Origin: Anaerolineales bacterium UBA7227
GTDB taxonomy: Bacteria > Chloroflexota > Anaerolineae > Anaerolineales > Villigracilaceae
NCBI GenBank assembly: GCA_002473085.1
Contig: DKTP01000111.1
Span: forward strand, 1 to 26,082
Length of the DNA: 26,082 nt
Reading direction: 5' to 3'
The translations under genes and the position numbers were made by a program. The notes under the pieces are model-generated. The model made no database searches and was not told the DNA's origin. It worked only from the letters and a program-made list of their open reading frames with translations. This document shows positions 16,595 through 22,963 of this stretch, piece by piece (position 1 is the first letter of the stretch; each line of letters opens with the position of its first letter).

Positions 16595-16604
16595 AAGCCT
16601 GTTT
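16583..16604 (+). other. Hairpin at the avd-like stop, just 5' of TR
   Basis: AAGCAGGCT and AGCCTGTTT pair over 9 positions (one G-U) with a TGAA loop. The avd-like stop codon is in the loop region. TR begins 20 nt downstream, so this may structure or delimit the 5' part of the TR RNA. Confidence 0.5.
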
Positions 16605-16623
16605 GATTGGGCAGGAGCCATGG

Positions 16624-16743
16624 GGTCTGCGCGGCGGCTCGTGGAACAACAATCAGAACAACGCCCGCGTGTCTGACCGCAACAACAATCATCCGAACAA
16701 CCAATGGAACAACAACGGTTTCCGGGTGGTGGCGGTTTCCCCG
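16624..16743 (+). repeat. DGR template repeat (TR)
   Basis: A 120-bp template for VR. It contains 31 adenines, concentrated in 13 AAC/AAT codons when read in the VR frame, with none in the outer 21 bp and 27 bp. AAY codons can become codons for 15 residues but never a stop, a usual design of DGR templates. The A-free right end probably works as the initiation-of-mutagenic-homology segment. An open frame runs through it (16591-16836) but is not thought to be a protein gene. Confidence 0.97.
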
Positions 16744-16805
16744 CACAATTTTGCGCCTGCCGGAAGTATGTTCGGTCCACGGATCGGCATCGAGGCAAAA
16801 CTGGC

Positions 16806-16940
16806 TGGCTCCCTGCCCGGCGAACCCGTTGAATAACGGGAGCCAAATATACAAAAGCCCCGCCTGTTCTGGTAACTCTTCGAGCGAACGTCCATGCGGG
16901 GCAAAGACTTCCGAAGCCTCCCAGACTTCGGAAGTCTGGG
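16806..16940. repeat. Cluster of palindromes downstream of TR
   Basis: Successive inverted repeats fill most of the space between TR and the lipoprotein gene: TGGCTCCC/GGGAGCCA (16806-16845) competing with CCCGTT/AACGGG (16825-16840), GCCCCGC/GCGGGGC (16857-16902), and GACTTCCGAAG/CTTCGGAAGTC (16906-16936) competing with CCCAGACTT/AAGTCTGGG (16920-16940). They could fold the 3' part of the TR RNA or end it. No gene is visible in 16595-16953 other than TR. Confidence 0.65.
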
Positions 16941-16953
16941 TTAAACTCCCCCC

Positions 16954-18525
16954 ATGCGCTCCACCCTCCTCCTCCTTTCCGCCCTCTGCCTCCTCCTCTC
17001 CTCCTGCGGACCCGCGTCCATCTCCACCCCCGAATCCCCAACCCTGACGCCTAATCCCCCAACCTCCACCCCTGACACCTGGAACCTGACCCCTGACACT
17101 TGGAACCTGACACCTGAAACCCCGAACCTGCCACCTGAAACCCTTACACCTGACACTTCCGATCCCCTGACCCCCTCCCAAAAAGACCGCCTCAACCAAA
17201 CCGCGCAGACCTTCATCTCCGCCACGCAGGAGGAAGCCCTCGCCAAAGCCGAAGGGATCGGCTTCGTCCGCTATGCCGACCCGTCCAACATGTGCGGGCC
17301 GCTGTCCATCGCCGAACTGCGCGACGCGGGCCTCCTCAGCCGCTACGTGGACCCGCACGACTTCTGGCTCATGCGTCCCGACCTCAACGCGGAGACCATC
17401 CGCAAAACCTTTCCCGCCGAGCGCTTCGAGCATTACCGCTTCAAACAGTCCATCGGTGAATTCGACTTCAGGGAATTTCCCCTCCAGGCGGGCGACTTCC
17501 TCTACCTCTACGCGGGCAAAGGCGGCACCTTCGAACACATCCTCACCGTCACCCGCGTGGACGAAACCGGGCGCGCCTACTCCGTCACCAACCTCAACAC
17601 CCAGCCCTATCCCAACTACTACTACGTCATCCGCGATGTCATGCTCTACGACCCCAACCGACCGGGCGTCGGTCAATTCCACGATTGGACCGACAAAGCC
17701 AAAAACAACTGGATCGGACTCACCGGCTACGGCGGATTCGAACTCTGGCGCTTCAAAGTCCCCGTGCAGGATTTCTCCCCCGCCGAGATTCGACTCGCCG
17801 ACAAACTGGACTCCGTCTTCGCGGAAGCGGGCGGCGACTGGCATTCGGTCATCCTGGACCTCGAAGCGGGGCGCGTCGTCTACGACCGCCGCGGCGCCGA
17901 CGCGGTCCACACCGCCTCGGTCATCAAGGTCCCCATCGCCATGCTGTTGTTCAAGAGCCTCGAAGCCAAAGGCGTCCCCGCGGACGAGCTCTCCGCCTAC
18001 ATCAAATCGCACGGAAACGGATTCCTGCTCTCGCAGGCGCTCCACGACATGCTCATCGTTTCGGACGAGAAAGCCACCGAAGACCTGCTCGAATACATCC
18101 GCGCGTCGCGGCTCAACATCCCCGCGACGCTGGACGATTGGGGCGCGCCGAACGTGAACGTGTCCAGCCGCCTCGCGCCCCTGTACGAGGTCGCGCGTCT
18201 CCTCGCGGGGCTTTATCGGGGCGGGTTTATTCAGCCGCATGCGCGGGAGATCATTCTAAAGTTCATGTCTGAATACACTCCCAACGACGACACGCGGCTG
18301 GGCGTTTTAAGACCGCTCCTGCCCCCCGACGGAAAATTCTACAACAAGCGCGGCTCCATCACGGAGGGACGTCTCGTCATCGGCGACGCCGCCATCGTGA
18401 CCTGGGACTCGCGCGCCTACGTCATCGTCATCTTCGGCTACCCCGGCGCGGGGACGACGAACGACGTCAAACTGGAGCAGGCTATTGAGGAGGCCGCCCG
18501 CGCCTTTTGGGAGTTTGCGAGGTAA
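16954..18525 (+). CDS. Lipoprotein with Cys/His peptidase-like and class A beta-lactamase-like domains
   Basis: 523 residues. The signal peptide ends in a lipobox (LSSC, Cys18), so the protein should be lipid-anchored outside the membrane. A Pro/Thr-rich linker (about 24-72) consists of simple repeats. Residues of about 75-260 have NMCGPLS with Cys114 and FEHILTV with His195, a papain/NlpC-like or C39-like pair. Residues of about 275-523 carry the serine beta-lactamase/PBP motifs: Ser322-Val-Ile-Lys325, Ser370-Asp-Glu372 in place of SDN, and Lys465-Arg-Gly467 in place of KTG. A role in cell-wall peptide processing or beta-lactam hydrolysis is plausible; the altered second and third motifs argue against calling it a classical resistance enzyme. 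No good ribosome site precedes the ATG. It lies just after the DGR and is independent of it as far as can be seen. Confidence 0.82.
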   Translation: MRSTLLLLSALCLLLSSCGPASISTPESPTLTPNPPTSTPDTWNLTPDTWNLTPETPNLPPETLTPDTSDPLTPSQKDRLNQTAQTFISATQEEALAKAEGIGFVRYADPSNMCGPLSIAELRDAGLLSRYVDPHDFWLMRPDLNAETIRKTFPAERFEHYRFKQSIGEFDFREFPLQAGDFLYLYAGKGGTFEHILTVTRVDETGRAYSVTNLNTQPYPNYYYVIRDVMLYDPNRPGVGQFHDWTDKAKNNWIGLTGYGGFELWRFKVPVQDFSPAEIRLADKLDSVFAEAGGDWHSVILDLEAGRVVYDRRGADAVHTASVIKVPIAMLLFKSLEAKGVPADELSAYIKSHGNGFLLSQALHDMLIVSDEKATEDLLEYIRASRLNIPATLDDWGAPNVNVSSRLAPLYEVARLLAGLYRGGFIQPHAREIILKFMSEYTPNDDTRLGVLRPLLPPDGKFYNKRGSITEGRLVIGDAAIVTWDSRAYVIVIFGYPGAGTTNDVKLEQAIEEAARAFWEFAR

Positions 18526-18547
18526 GAGCGCGCTTCTTAACTCCCTT

Positions 18548-18605
18548 TTGTACACGGATTTTTGTAATGGCTCTATCCGTGAGAATCCACGTAATCTGTG
18601 TACAA
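18548..18605. repeat. Intergenic long inverted repeat between convergent genes
   Basis: TTGTACACGGATT (18548-18560) pairs with AATCTGTGTACAA (18593-18605) over 13 bp with one G-U. It lies between the convergent lipoprotein and HAD genes, where it may act as a terminator in both directions. ACACGGATTTT links it to the repeats at 6673-6760 and 9139-9202. Confidence 0.65.
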
Positions 18606-18644
18606 GAAACAGTCTCCCGAAGAAATGCCGCGGAGCCTGTCCAA

Positions 18645-19343
18645 TCACCCCAGTAACTTTGTCAACTGATCGAAGGAGACGATGACCTCGCAGCCGGGAT
18701 CGGGGAAGAGTCCGCTCGGGTCGTAGAGAACCGGCCGAAGTCCCGCGCGGCGCGCCCCGACCGCGTCGGCGTAGTAGTTGTCGCCCACGTAGATCGTCTG
18801 CGCGGCGGACGTCCCGGCCCGGCGCAGGGCTTCCTCGAAGATGGCAAGGTCGGGTTTGAAGGCGTTCACCTCCCCGCCCGCCAGCGTGAAGTTAAAGTAG
18901 CCGTCCAGCCCCAGCCCTTTGAGTTCTTCGTCGAACGGGCGGGAGCGGTTGGAGACCATGCCGAGGTTGTAGCCCGCCGCCTTCAGCGTGGACAGAAGCG
19001 GGAAGACTTCTTCGTGGACGAAGGAGGTCGGCTTGTAGTTTTCGGCCATGTACGCGGAGAATTGCGGGGCGAGTTCCGCGGCCTGCTCGGGACGGCATCC
19101 CAAAGCGACCAGCCTGCGCCGCGCAAAGTTGGTCCAGAAACTGTCGTTCTCGAATTTCTGGCTGTCGGCCTGGATGTCGGGGGAGTTGGCGAAGTAGTAA
19201 TGCTCCCAGCGCGCGGCGCGGGCGATGTCTTCCTCGTGGAGCGGCAGGCCGAGCGCCCGCGCGTATTCCACGAAGACCCGGCTGCCGGAGGGGTCGTTGT
19301 GACGGAGCGTGCCGTCGAGGTCGAAGAGGATGGCTTTGATCAT
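18645..19343 (-). CDS. HAD-family hydrolase
   Basis: 232 residues. The four HAD motifs are visible: DLDGT with nucleophile Asp8 and acid/base Asp10, SNRS with Ser131, Lys163 in FKPD, and GDNYYAD with Asp188 and Asp193. A helical cap (about 15-100) lies between motifs 1 and 2, as in subfamily I phosphatases acting on small metabolites such as phosphoglycolate or nucleoside monophosphates; the substrate is not determined. The start lies 10 bp after the moaA stop, so the two are probably one transcript. The ribosome site is weak, consistent with translational coupling. Confidence 0.9.
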   Translation of the reverse strand: MIKAILFDLDGTLRHNDPSGSRVFVEYARALGLPLHEEDIARAARWEHYYFANSPDIQADSQKFENDSFWTNFARRRLVALGCRPEQAAELAPQFSAYMAENYKPTSFVHEEVFPLLSTLKAAGYNLGMVSNRSRPFDEELKGLGLDGYFNFTLAGGEVNAFKPDLAIFEEALRRAGTSAAQTIYVGDNYYADAVGARRAGLRPVLYDPSGLFPDPGCEVIVSFDQLTKLLG

Positions 19344-19353
19344 AAATTTGAAT

Positions 19354-20334
19354 TTACCCGCCGATCTCGTTCATCGCGCGGTTGAGGGGGATGAGGCCCT
19401 CGGCGAGGGCGTGTCCCCAGGGCTTGTGCCACACGCCGTCGAGGATGATGGCGCGCAGTTCGTTGAGCGTGGCGCCGGCGCGCAGGGGCGTGAGCAGGTC
19501 CACTTCCTTTTCGCGCAGCAGGCAGAGACGCAGGCGGCCGTCCGCGGTGAGGCGGGCGCGGTTGCAGGTGGAGCAGAAAGGCACGGTGACGGAGGAGATG
19601 AGTCCCACTTCGCCTTTGGCGTTGGGGAGTTTGAAGAGGCGCGTCTCGCCGTCCAGTTTGCCGCCGTTCGCCACTTGCAGGTCGCCGAGGGAATCTTCGA
19701 TGCGCTCCCGAATCTCCTGCGCGGTGACGGTCTGCCGGGTCTGGAGTTCCGTCACTCCGGCGAAGGGCATCATCTCGATGAAGCGCACCTGCCAGGGATG
19801 CTCCAGCGTGAGGCGGGCGAGGTTCGCCGCGTCGTCTTCGTTGTAGCCGCGGACGATGACCGCGTTGATCTTGATGGGAGTCAAGCCGGCGGCTTCGGCG
19901 GCGTGGATTCCCTGCCAGACGTCGTCGAATTTGCCCCAGCGCGTCAGCCGCTTGAATTTTTCGGGGTCGAGCGTGTCGAGCGAGACGTTGACCCGTTCGA
20001 GGCCCGCGTCGGCGAGGGGTTGGGCCAGCTTTGGGAGGAGCACCCCGTTCGTCGTCATGGAAACGGAGCGGATGCCCTCGACGCTGGCGATGCCGCGCAC
20101 GATGTCCACGATGTGGGCGCGGACGGTCGGCTCGCCGCCCGTCAGTCGGATTTTGTCGAATCCCAGCGAGGCGAACAGCCGCGTGAGCAGGAGGATTTCG
20201 TCGTCCTGCATCAATTCCGCGTTGGGACGGAAGACCTGGTCTTCGGGCATACAGTAAACGCAGCGCAGGTTGCAGTGGTCGGTGAGGCTGATTCGCAAAT
20301 AGTGGATGTTGCGTCCAAAACGGTCAATAGCCAT
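19354..20334 (-). CDS. moaA: GTP 3',8-cyclase (molybdenum cofactor synthesis)
   Basis: 326 residues. A radical SAM enzyme that rearranges GTP into 3',8-cyclo-dihydro-GTP, the first step of molybdopterin synthesis. The SAM cluster motif is Cys21, Cys25 and Cys28 in DHCNLRCVYC; TGGEPT is at 75-80. The second [4Fe-4S] cluster site has Cys254, Cys257 and Cys271. It ends in the typical Gly-Gly tail (NEIGG). Length matches the family. The other moa genes are not in the window. A TATAAT box ends eight bases before the ATG, so the mRNA is leaderless or nearly so. Confidence 0.97.
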   Translation of the reverse strand: MAIDRFGRNIHYLRISLTDHCNLRCVYCMPEDQVFRPNAELMQDDEILLLTRLFASLGFDKIRLTGGEPTVRAHIVDIVRGIASVEGIRSVSMTTNGVLLPKLAQPLADAGLERVNVSLDTLDPEKFKRLTRWGKFDDVWQGIHAAEAAGLTPIKINAVIVRGYNEDDAANLARLTLEHPWQVRFIEMMPFAGVTELQTRQTVTAQEIRERIEDSLGDLQVANGGKLDGETRLFKLPNAKGEVGLISSVTVPFCSTCNRARLTADGRLRLCLLREKEVDLLTPLRAGATLNELRAIILDGVWHKPWGHALAEGLIPLNRAMNEIGG

Positions 20335-20342
20335 AGGCGTTC

Positions 20343-20370
20343 ATTATATCCAGAACGGCAAAGAGGGCAA
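20343..20370 (-). promoter_or_regulatory. Promoter of moaA, giving a leaderless or near-leaderless mRNA
   Basis: TATAAT (20343-20348) and TTGCCC (20365-20370) are separated by 16 bp on the minus strand. Transcription should start at or within a base or two of the ATG. The spacing resembles the antitoxin promoter at 12118-12147, which also has a TTGCC -35 box. Confidence 0.6.
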
Positions 20371-20401
20371 TTCAAAAATTCGCCGCGCGGCAGGTCAGTT
20401 T

Positions 20402-20809
20402 CTACTTCAGCCATTTTTCTATGGAGCGACGCGTGTACGCGTCCAGTTCCAGCGTCAGGGCCTTCTGCGGTTCCGCCCAGATAAATCCCTCGGCTTCGTC
20501 GTTGAGTTGCGGCTTGCTCCCGTCGGTCTTGCAGGCGAAGTCGAAAAAGATGAAGTGACGTTTTTTCCAGAAAGCGGGATCGTAGATGAATTGCTGGAAC
20601 ATGATGAACTCGATGTCGTATACGTCCAGCCCGGTCTCCTCCTTCACCTCACGGACGAGGCCCTCCTCCAGCCGCTCGCCCAATTCCACGTGCCCGCCGG
20701 GGACGACGTACAAGCCGGGAAATTTGTGACTTTGCAGCAGCAGGAGTTCGCCTTTGCTGTTGAAAATGAACGCGCCGACGGTCGGTTCGGGGAAGGTCTG
20801 TTCGGGCAT
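20402..20809 (-). CDS. Nudix hydrolase
   Basis: 135 residues from the ATG at 20807-20809. The Nudix box is complete: Gly39, Glu45, and REVKEETGL at 53-61, which binds Mg2+ for cleavage of a nucleoside diphosphate linked to another group. Housecleaning of modified nucleotides is the usual role; the substrate is unknown. An ATG at 20845 would overlap the PIN gene by 35 bp. I chose the later one because it starts one base after the PIN stop codon (TAACATG), suggesting coupled translation. Confidence 0.92.
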   Translation of the reverse strand: MPEQTFPEPTVGAFIFNSKGELLLLQSHKFPGLYVVPGGHVELGERLEEGLVREVKEETGLDVYDIEFIMFQQFIYDPAFWKKRHFIFFDFACKTDGSKPQLNDEAEGFIWAEPQKALTLELDAYTRRSIEKWLK

Positions 20810-20810
20810 G

Positions 20811-21278
20811 TTATTCGAAGTCTCCAATCCATTTAATCCAGTCAATATTCAGGGCGCGCGTAGAATTCACGAGTCGTTTGTCCGCCGTCCAAAGCTCCGC
20901 GTTCAAATGTTCGGCGAGGGCGAGATAAGAGGCATCGTATGCCCTGACCTGTCCGATTCTCTGCGCCCAGTCAAGCGTATTGTGCAGAAGGTCAAAATTC
21001 ATTGTGTACGAGGCAACTTCAATATTCTTGAGGTCGTCAATCGCCTGATGAGCCTGCTCGGTGGAAATTTCTTTGCGATAAACGTATTGCCGAACGACAG
21101 AAGTTACTTCCGCCCACCACCACTCGGGGACATAAATTTTGTCTTTGTTTTCGTGCCAGCGCTCCAAAAGCGCCGGCACAGCTTCCAAGCCGCGAATTGC
21201 CAGTACCGCTCCCGCTCCCAGGCCAGCGTCAATTACCACGATGGCGGGCGAGGTCTTCGATGGCGCTGAGTAACTCAT
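20811..21278 (-). CDS. PIN-domain ribonuclease toxin (VapC-like)
   Basis: 155 residues. Likely metal-binding acids are Asp17 (VVIDAG), Glu57 (WWAEVTS), Asp115 (YDASYLALAE) and Asp133 (TADKRL), a full PIN set. It starts inside the ribbon-helix-helix antitoxin gene, overlapping by 50 bp, and is followed directly by the Nudix gene. AGGAAAGGGAG precedes the ATG. The first 13 residues before VVIDAG are an extra extension; a GTG at 21239 would give the usual start but has no ribosome site. It is not closely similar to the PIN protein at 11393-11857. Confidence 0.88.
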   Translation of the reverse strand: MSYSAPSKTSPAIVVIDAGLGAGAVLAIRGLEAVPALLERWHENKDKIYVPEWWWAEVTSVVRQYVYRKEISTEQAHQAIDDLKNIEVASYTMNFDLLHNTLDWAQRIGQVRAYDASYLALAEHLNAELWTADKRLVNSTRALNIDWIKWIGDFE

Positions 21279-21567
21279 TCTCCCTTTCCTCTCGCATTTG
21301 ATGAATCAATTCCACAACGTCAATTTCAATGGGTTTTCCGCCGCGCTTTCGCAGCATTTCCTCACGGTGTTGCCGGATGATCTCCAAGCCTCTGCGCCGA
21401 CGTTCCCATTGATCTTCCTGAGTCTTCGCGACAACGTATTCCGCCACCGCCTCGCGCACCACGTCGGAGACGCTTCGCCCTTCGCTGGCGGCGATTTCGG
21501 TCAATTTTTTGTGCTGCTCAGGCTCCAGAAGGATTTGAGCGCGGTATTTTTGTCCAGTTGTAGCCAT
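21229..21567 (-). CDS. Ribbon-helix-helix antitoxin with long helical tail
   Basis: 112 residues. An N-terminal strand (QKYRAQILLEPE) and two helices (QHKKLTEIAASEG; SVSDVVREAVAEYV) form a ribbon-helix-helix DNA-binding unit typical of CopG-like antitoxins. The rest is a charged helical segment (about 50-112) that would bind the PIN toxin. TTGGAGGT just before the ATG at 21565-21567 is a strong ribosome site and fixes the start. A much longer upstream frame on the same reading frame is not coding, because it lies over the EamA gene. Confidence 0.88.
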   Translation of the reverse strand: MATTGQKYRAQILLEPEQHKKLTEIAASEGRSVSDVVREAVAEYVVAKTQEDQWERRRRGLEIIRQHREEMLRKRGGKPIEIDVVELIHQMREERENELLSAIEDLARHRGN

Positions 21568-21614
21568 AGGGACCTCCAAAAGGGAGTATACATCTACACC
21601 TACACCTGCGTCAA

Positions 21615-22475
21615 TCAGCCGAAGATCGCGATCAACGAAATCCCCGCGAAGATGACGCCCGCGCCGAGCAGGCGGTACCCGCCCATCTTCTCGCCGAGGA
21701 ACCGCCAACCGAGGAACGCGCCAATCACCACGCTGACCTCGCGCATGGCCTCCGAGTAATTGAGCGGCGCGAACGAGTAGGCGAAGAGGGCGGTTGTGTA
21801 GGCGGTCACCCCCAGCGCGCCGCCGAGGATCAACATCCAGCGTTGTCCGCGCCAGGCTCGGGCGAAGGAATCCCATCCGAAGCGGCGACCCACCACGGGC
21901 GTCGTCAGAAGCGGGACGCCCGCAAACATCGTAAGCGCGTAGGGCAGGGACGCCGTCGGATGCGCTTTGACCGCCGTCCCGTCCACGATGGTGTAGACGG
22001 AGATGAGAAAGGCCACGCCGAGCGCGAGGAAAATCCCTTTGAGGCCCGGCTTGTTTTCGCGGTTGTCGAGCAGGGCGGTCGAGCCGATGACGATCATGCC
22101 GACGATGATGAGCAGGATGCCGAACAGCCCGCCCGTCGTCGGGATTTCGCGCAGGAACAGCGCCGCCCAGACCGTCACCAGGGCGGGCGCGGCGCCGCGC
22201 GCGATGGGATAGATCAGCGAGAAGTCGTGGTCGGTGTAGGCGGCCATGAGGAGCAGGAAGTACAGCGTTTCGAGGACGATGCTGGCGGCGGCGAAGGGCC
22301 ACATGGCGCGGGGCGGCAGGCCGGTAAAAAAGAGGGCGACGACAGCCGCCGCGCCTCCGAGCAAGACCTGCCAGTTCATGGCGATGTATTTGACCTCGGA
22401 CTGTTTGAGGATGAGGTTCCACAGCGCGTGCATGAGCGCGGAGACGAGCAGGAGGACGACGGCGAGAGGAGGCAT
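21615..22475 (-). CDS. EamA/DMT-family transporter
   Basis: 286 residues with about ten membrane helices in two repeated halves, the EamA architecture of drug/metabolite exporters. The first half has the MHALWNLILK start and the second half begins near GIFLALGVAFLISVYTIVDG; the C-terminus ends in a helix with GVIFAGISLIAIFG. The substrate cannot be inferred. AAGGTG precedes the ATG. A terminator-like hairpin stands 23 bp upstream, so it may be separately promoted or attenuated. The downstream gene (47 bp away) is the ribbon-helix-helix antitoxin, which has its own strong ribosome site. Confidence 0.9.
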   Translation of the reverse strand: MPPLAVVLLLVSALMHALWNLILKQSEVKYIAMNWQVLLGGAAAVVALFFTGLPPRAMWPFAAASIVLETLYFLLLMAAYTDHDFSLIYPIARGAAPALVTVWAALFLREIPTTGGLFGILLIIVGMIVIGSTALLDNRENKPGLKGIFLALGVAFLISVYTIVDGTAVKAHPTASLPYALTMFAGVPLLTTPVVGRRFGWDSFARAWRGQRWMLILGGALGVTAYTTALFAYSFAPLNYSEAMREVSVVIGAFLGWRFLGEKMGGYRLLGAGVIFAGISLIAIFG

Positions 22476-22497
22476 GGTTCACCTTGACGGGAGGCGC

Positions 22498-22532
22498 GAA
22501 AAAACCGACGGGTTCTCTTTGAAGCCGTCGGT
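22498..22532 (-). terminator. Intrinsic terminator-like hairpin upstream of the EamA gene
   Basis: On the minus strand ACCGACGG and CCGTCGGT (22525-22532 and 22504-22511) form an 8-bp stem with a 13-nt loop, directly followed by six T. It could end the upstream antitoxin transcript or attenuate the EamA gene. A second hairpin, TTGCGGG/CCCGCAA (22546-22575), and a TATACT box (22575-22580) are just upstream. Confidence 0.7.
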
Positions 22533-22613
22533 CCGTGATTCGCGGTTGCGGGTTGGGACGGGTCGCATCCCGCAAGTATAACGGGCAAAGGTAAGGCGAG
22601 ATATTATCTTACC

Positions 22614-22847
22614 TTATCCAGCCCATCCAAGTTGCTCCAGGCGTTCCGCCAGCCACATTTTGATCACGGATTGCCGCGTCACGCCCAGTTTGCGCGCTTC
22701 GCGATCCAACGCGGTGATCATCCACATGGGGAAGTCCACATTGACGCGCTTTTGCTCCAACGCGGGGCGGCGGGCTTGTGAAAGATCCAAGTCGTCGAGG
22801 ATGTTTTCGTCGTTATCGAATTTCTTGTCGAGGGTAGATGCCTTCAT
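22614..22847 (-). CDS. BrnA/CopG-like antitoxin (orphan)
   Basis: 77 residues. An acidic N-terminal part (FDNDENILDDLDLSQ) is followed by a ribbon-helix-helix unit (KRVNVDFPMWMITALDREARKLGVTRQSVIKMWLAERL, read in parts: strand at about 33-40, helices at about 42-53 and 58-70). Such BrnA-type antitoxins repress their own promoter and neutralise a BrnT ribonuclease encoded just upstream. No BrnT-like gene is present in the 116 bp before it; instead there is a palindromic element. It may be an orphan antitoxin or regulator. The ribosome site is a weak AGGAAAC. Confidence 0.75.
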   Translation of the reverse strand: MKASTLDKKFDNDENILDDLDLSQARRPALEQKRVNVDFPMWMITALDREARKLGVTRQSVIKMWLAERLEQLGWAG

Positions 22848-22878
22848 GTTTCCTGCTCGCCTTGAATTCTCAGTACTC

Positions 22879-22952
22879 CACGAAAGCGCGTATTGGGCGG
22901 TCTCTACCGCCAGATTTGCGTTAGAGAACGCAAATTACGCGTGGTTTTCGTG
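22879..22952. repeat. Three-stem palindromic element with complementary loops
   Basis: Outer stems CACGAAA/TTTCGTG (22879-22885, 22946-22952) and CGCGTA/TACGCG (22887-22892, 22936-22941) enclose two perfect hairpins: GGCGGT/ACCGCC with loop CTCT (22896-22911) and ATTTGCGTT/AACGCAAAT with loop AGAG (22914-22935). The loops are complementary. The layout repeats that of 6945-7003 with unrelated stem sequences. Confidence 0.75.
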
Positions 22953-22963
22953 ATCTATTAATT

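Larger units (their letters stand above)
12202..16743 (+). mobile_element. Diversity-generating retroelement (target, RT, Avd-like, TR)
   Basis: All parts of a DGR are present in one direction: the target gene ending in VR, a DGR-type reverse transcriptase, an overlapping small Avd-like gene, and a TR downstream. TR and VR match except at TR adenines and one codon length difference. Such elements copy TR RNA into error-prone cDNA and use it to replace VR, leaving TR intact. The segment looks less GC-rich than the flanking housekeeping genes, which fits acquisition by transfer. No terminal repeats, integrase or transposase are visible. Confidence 0.95.

Noticed and set aside
16591..16836. 81-codon open frame across TR
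   Set aside because: It is open because TR mirrors the VR coding frame. The Asn-rich product and its non-domain tail fit a template, not a protein gene.
21568..22575. Long upstream extension of the ribbon-helix-helix antitoxin frame
   Set aside because: It is a shadow of the EamA gene, rich in Arg, Pro and Ala, and the antitoxin ATG at 21567 has a strong ribosome site.
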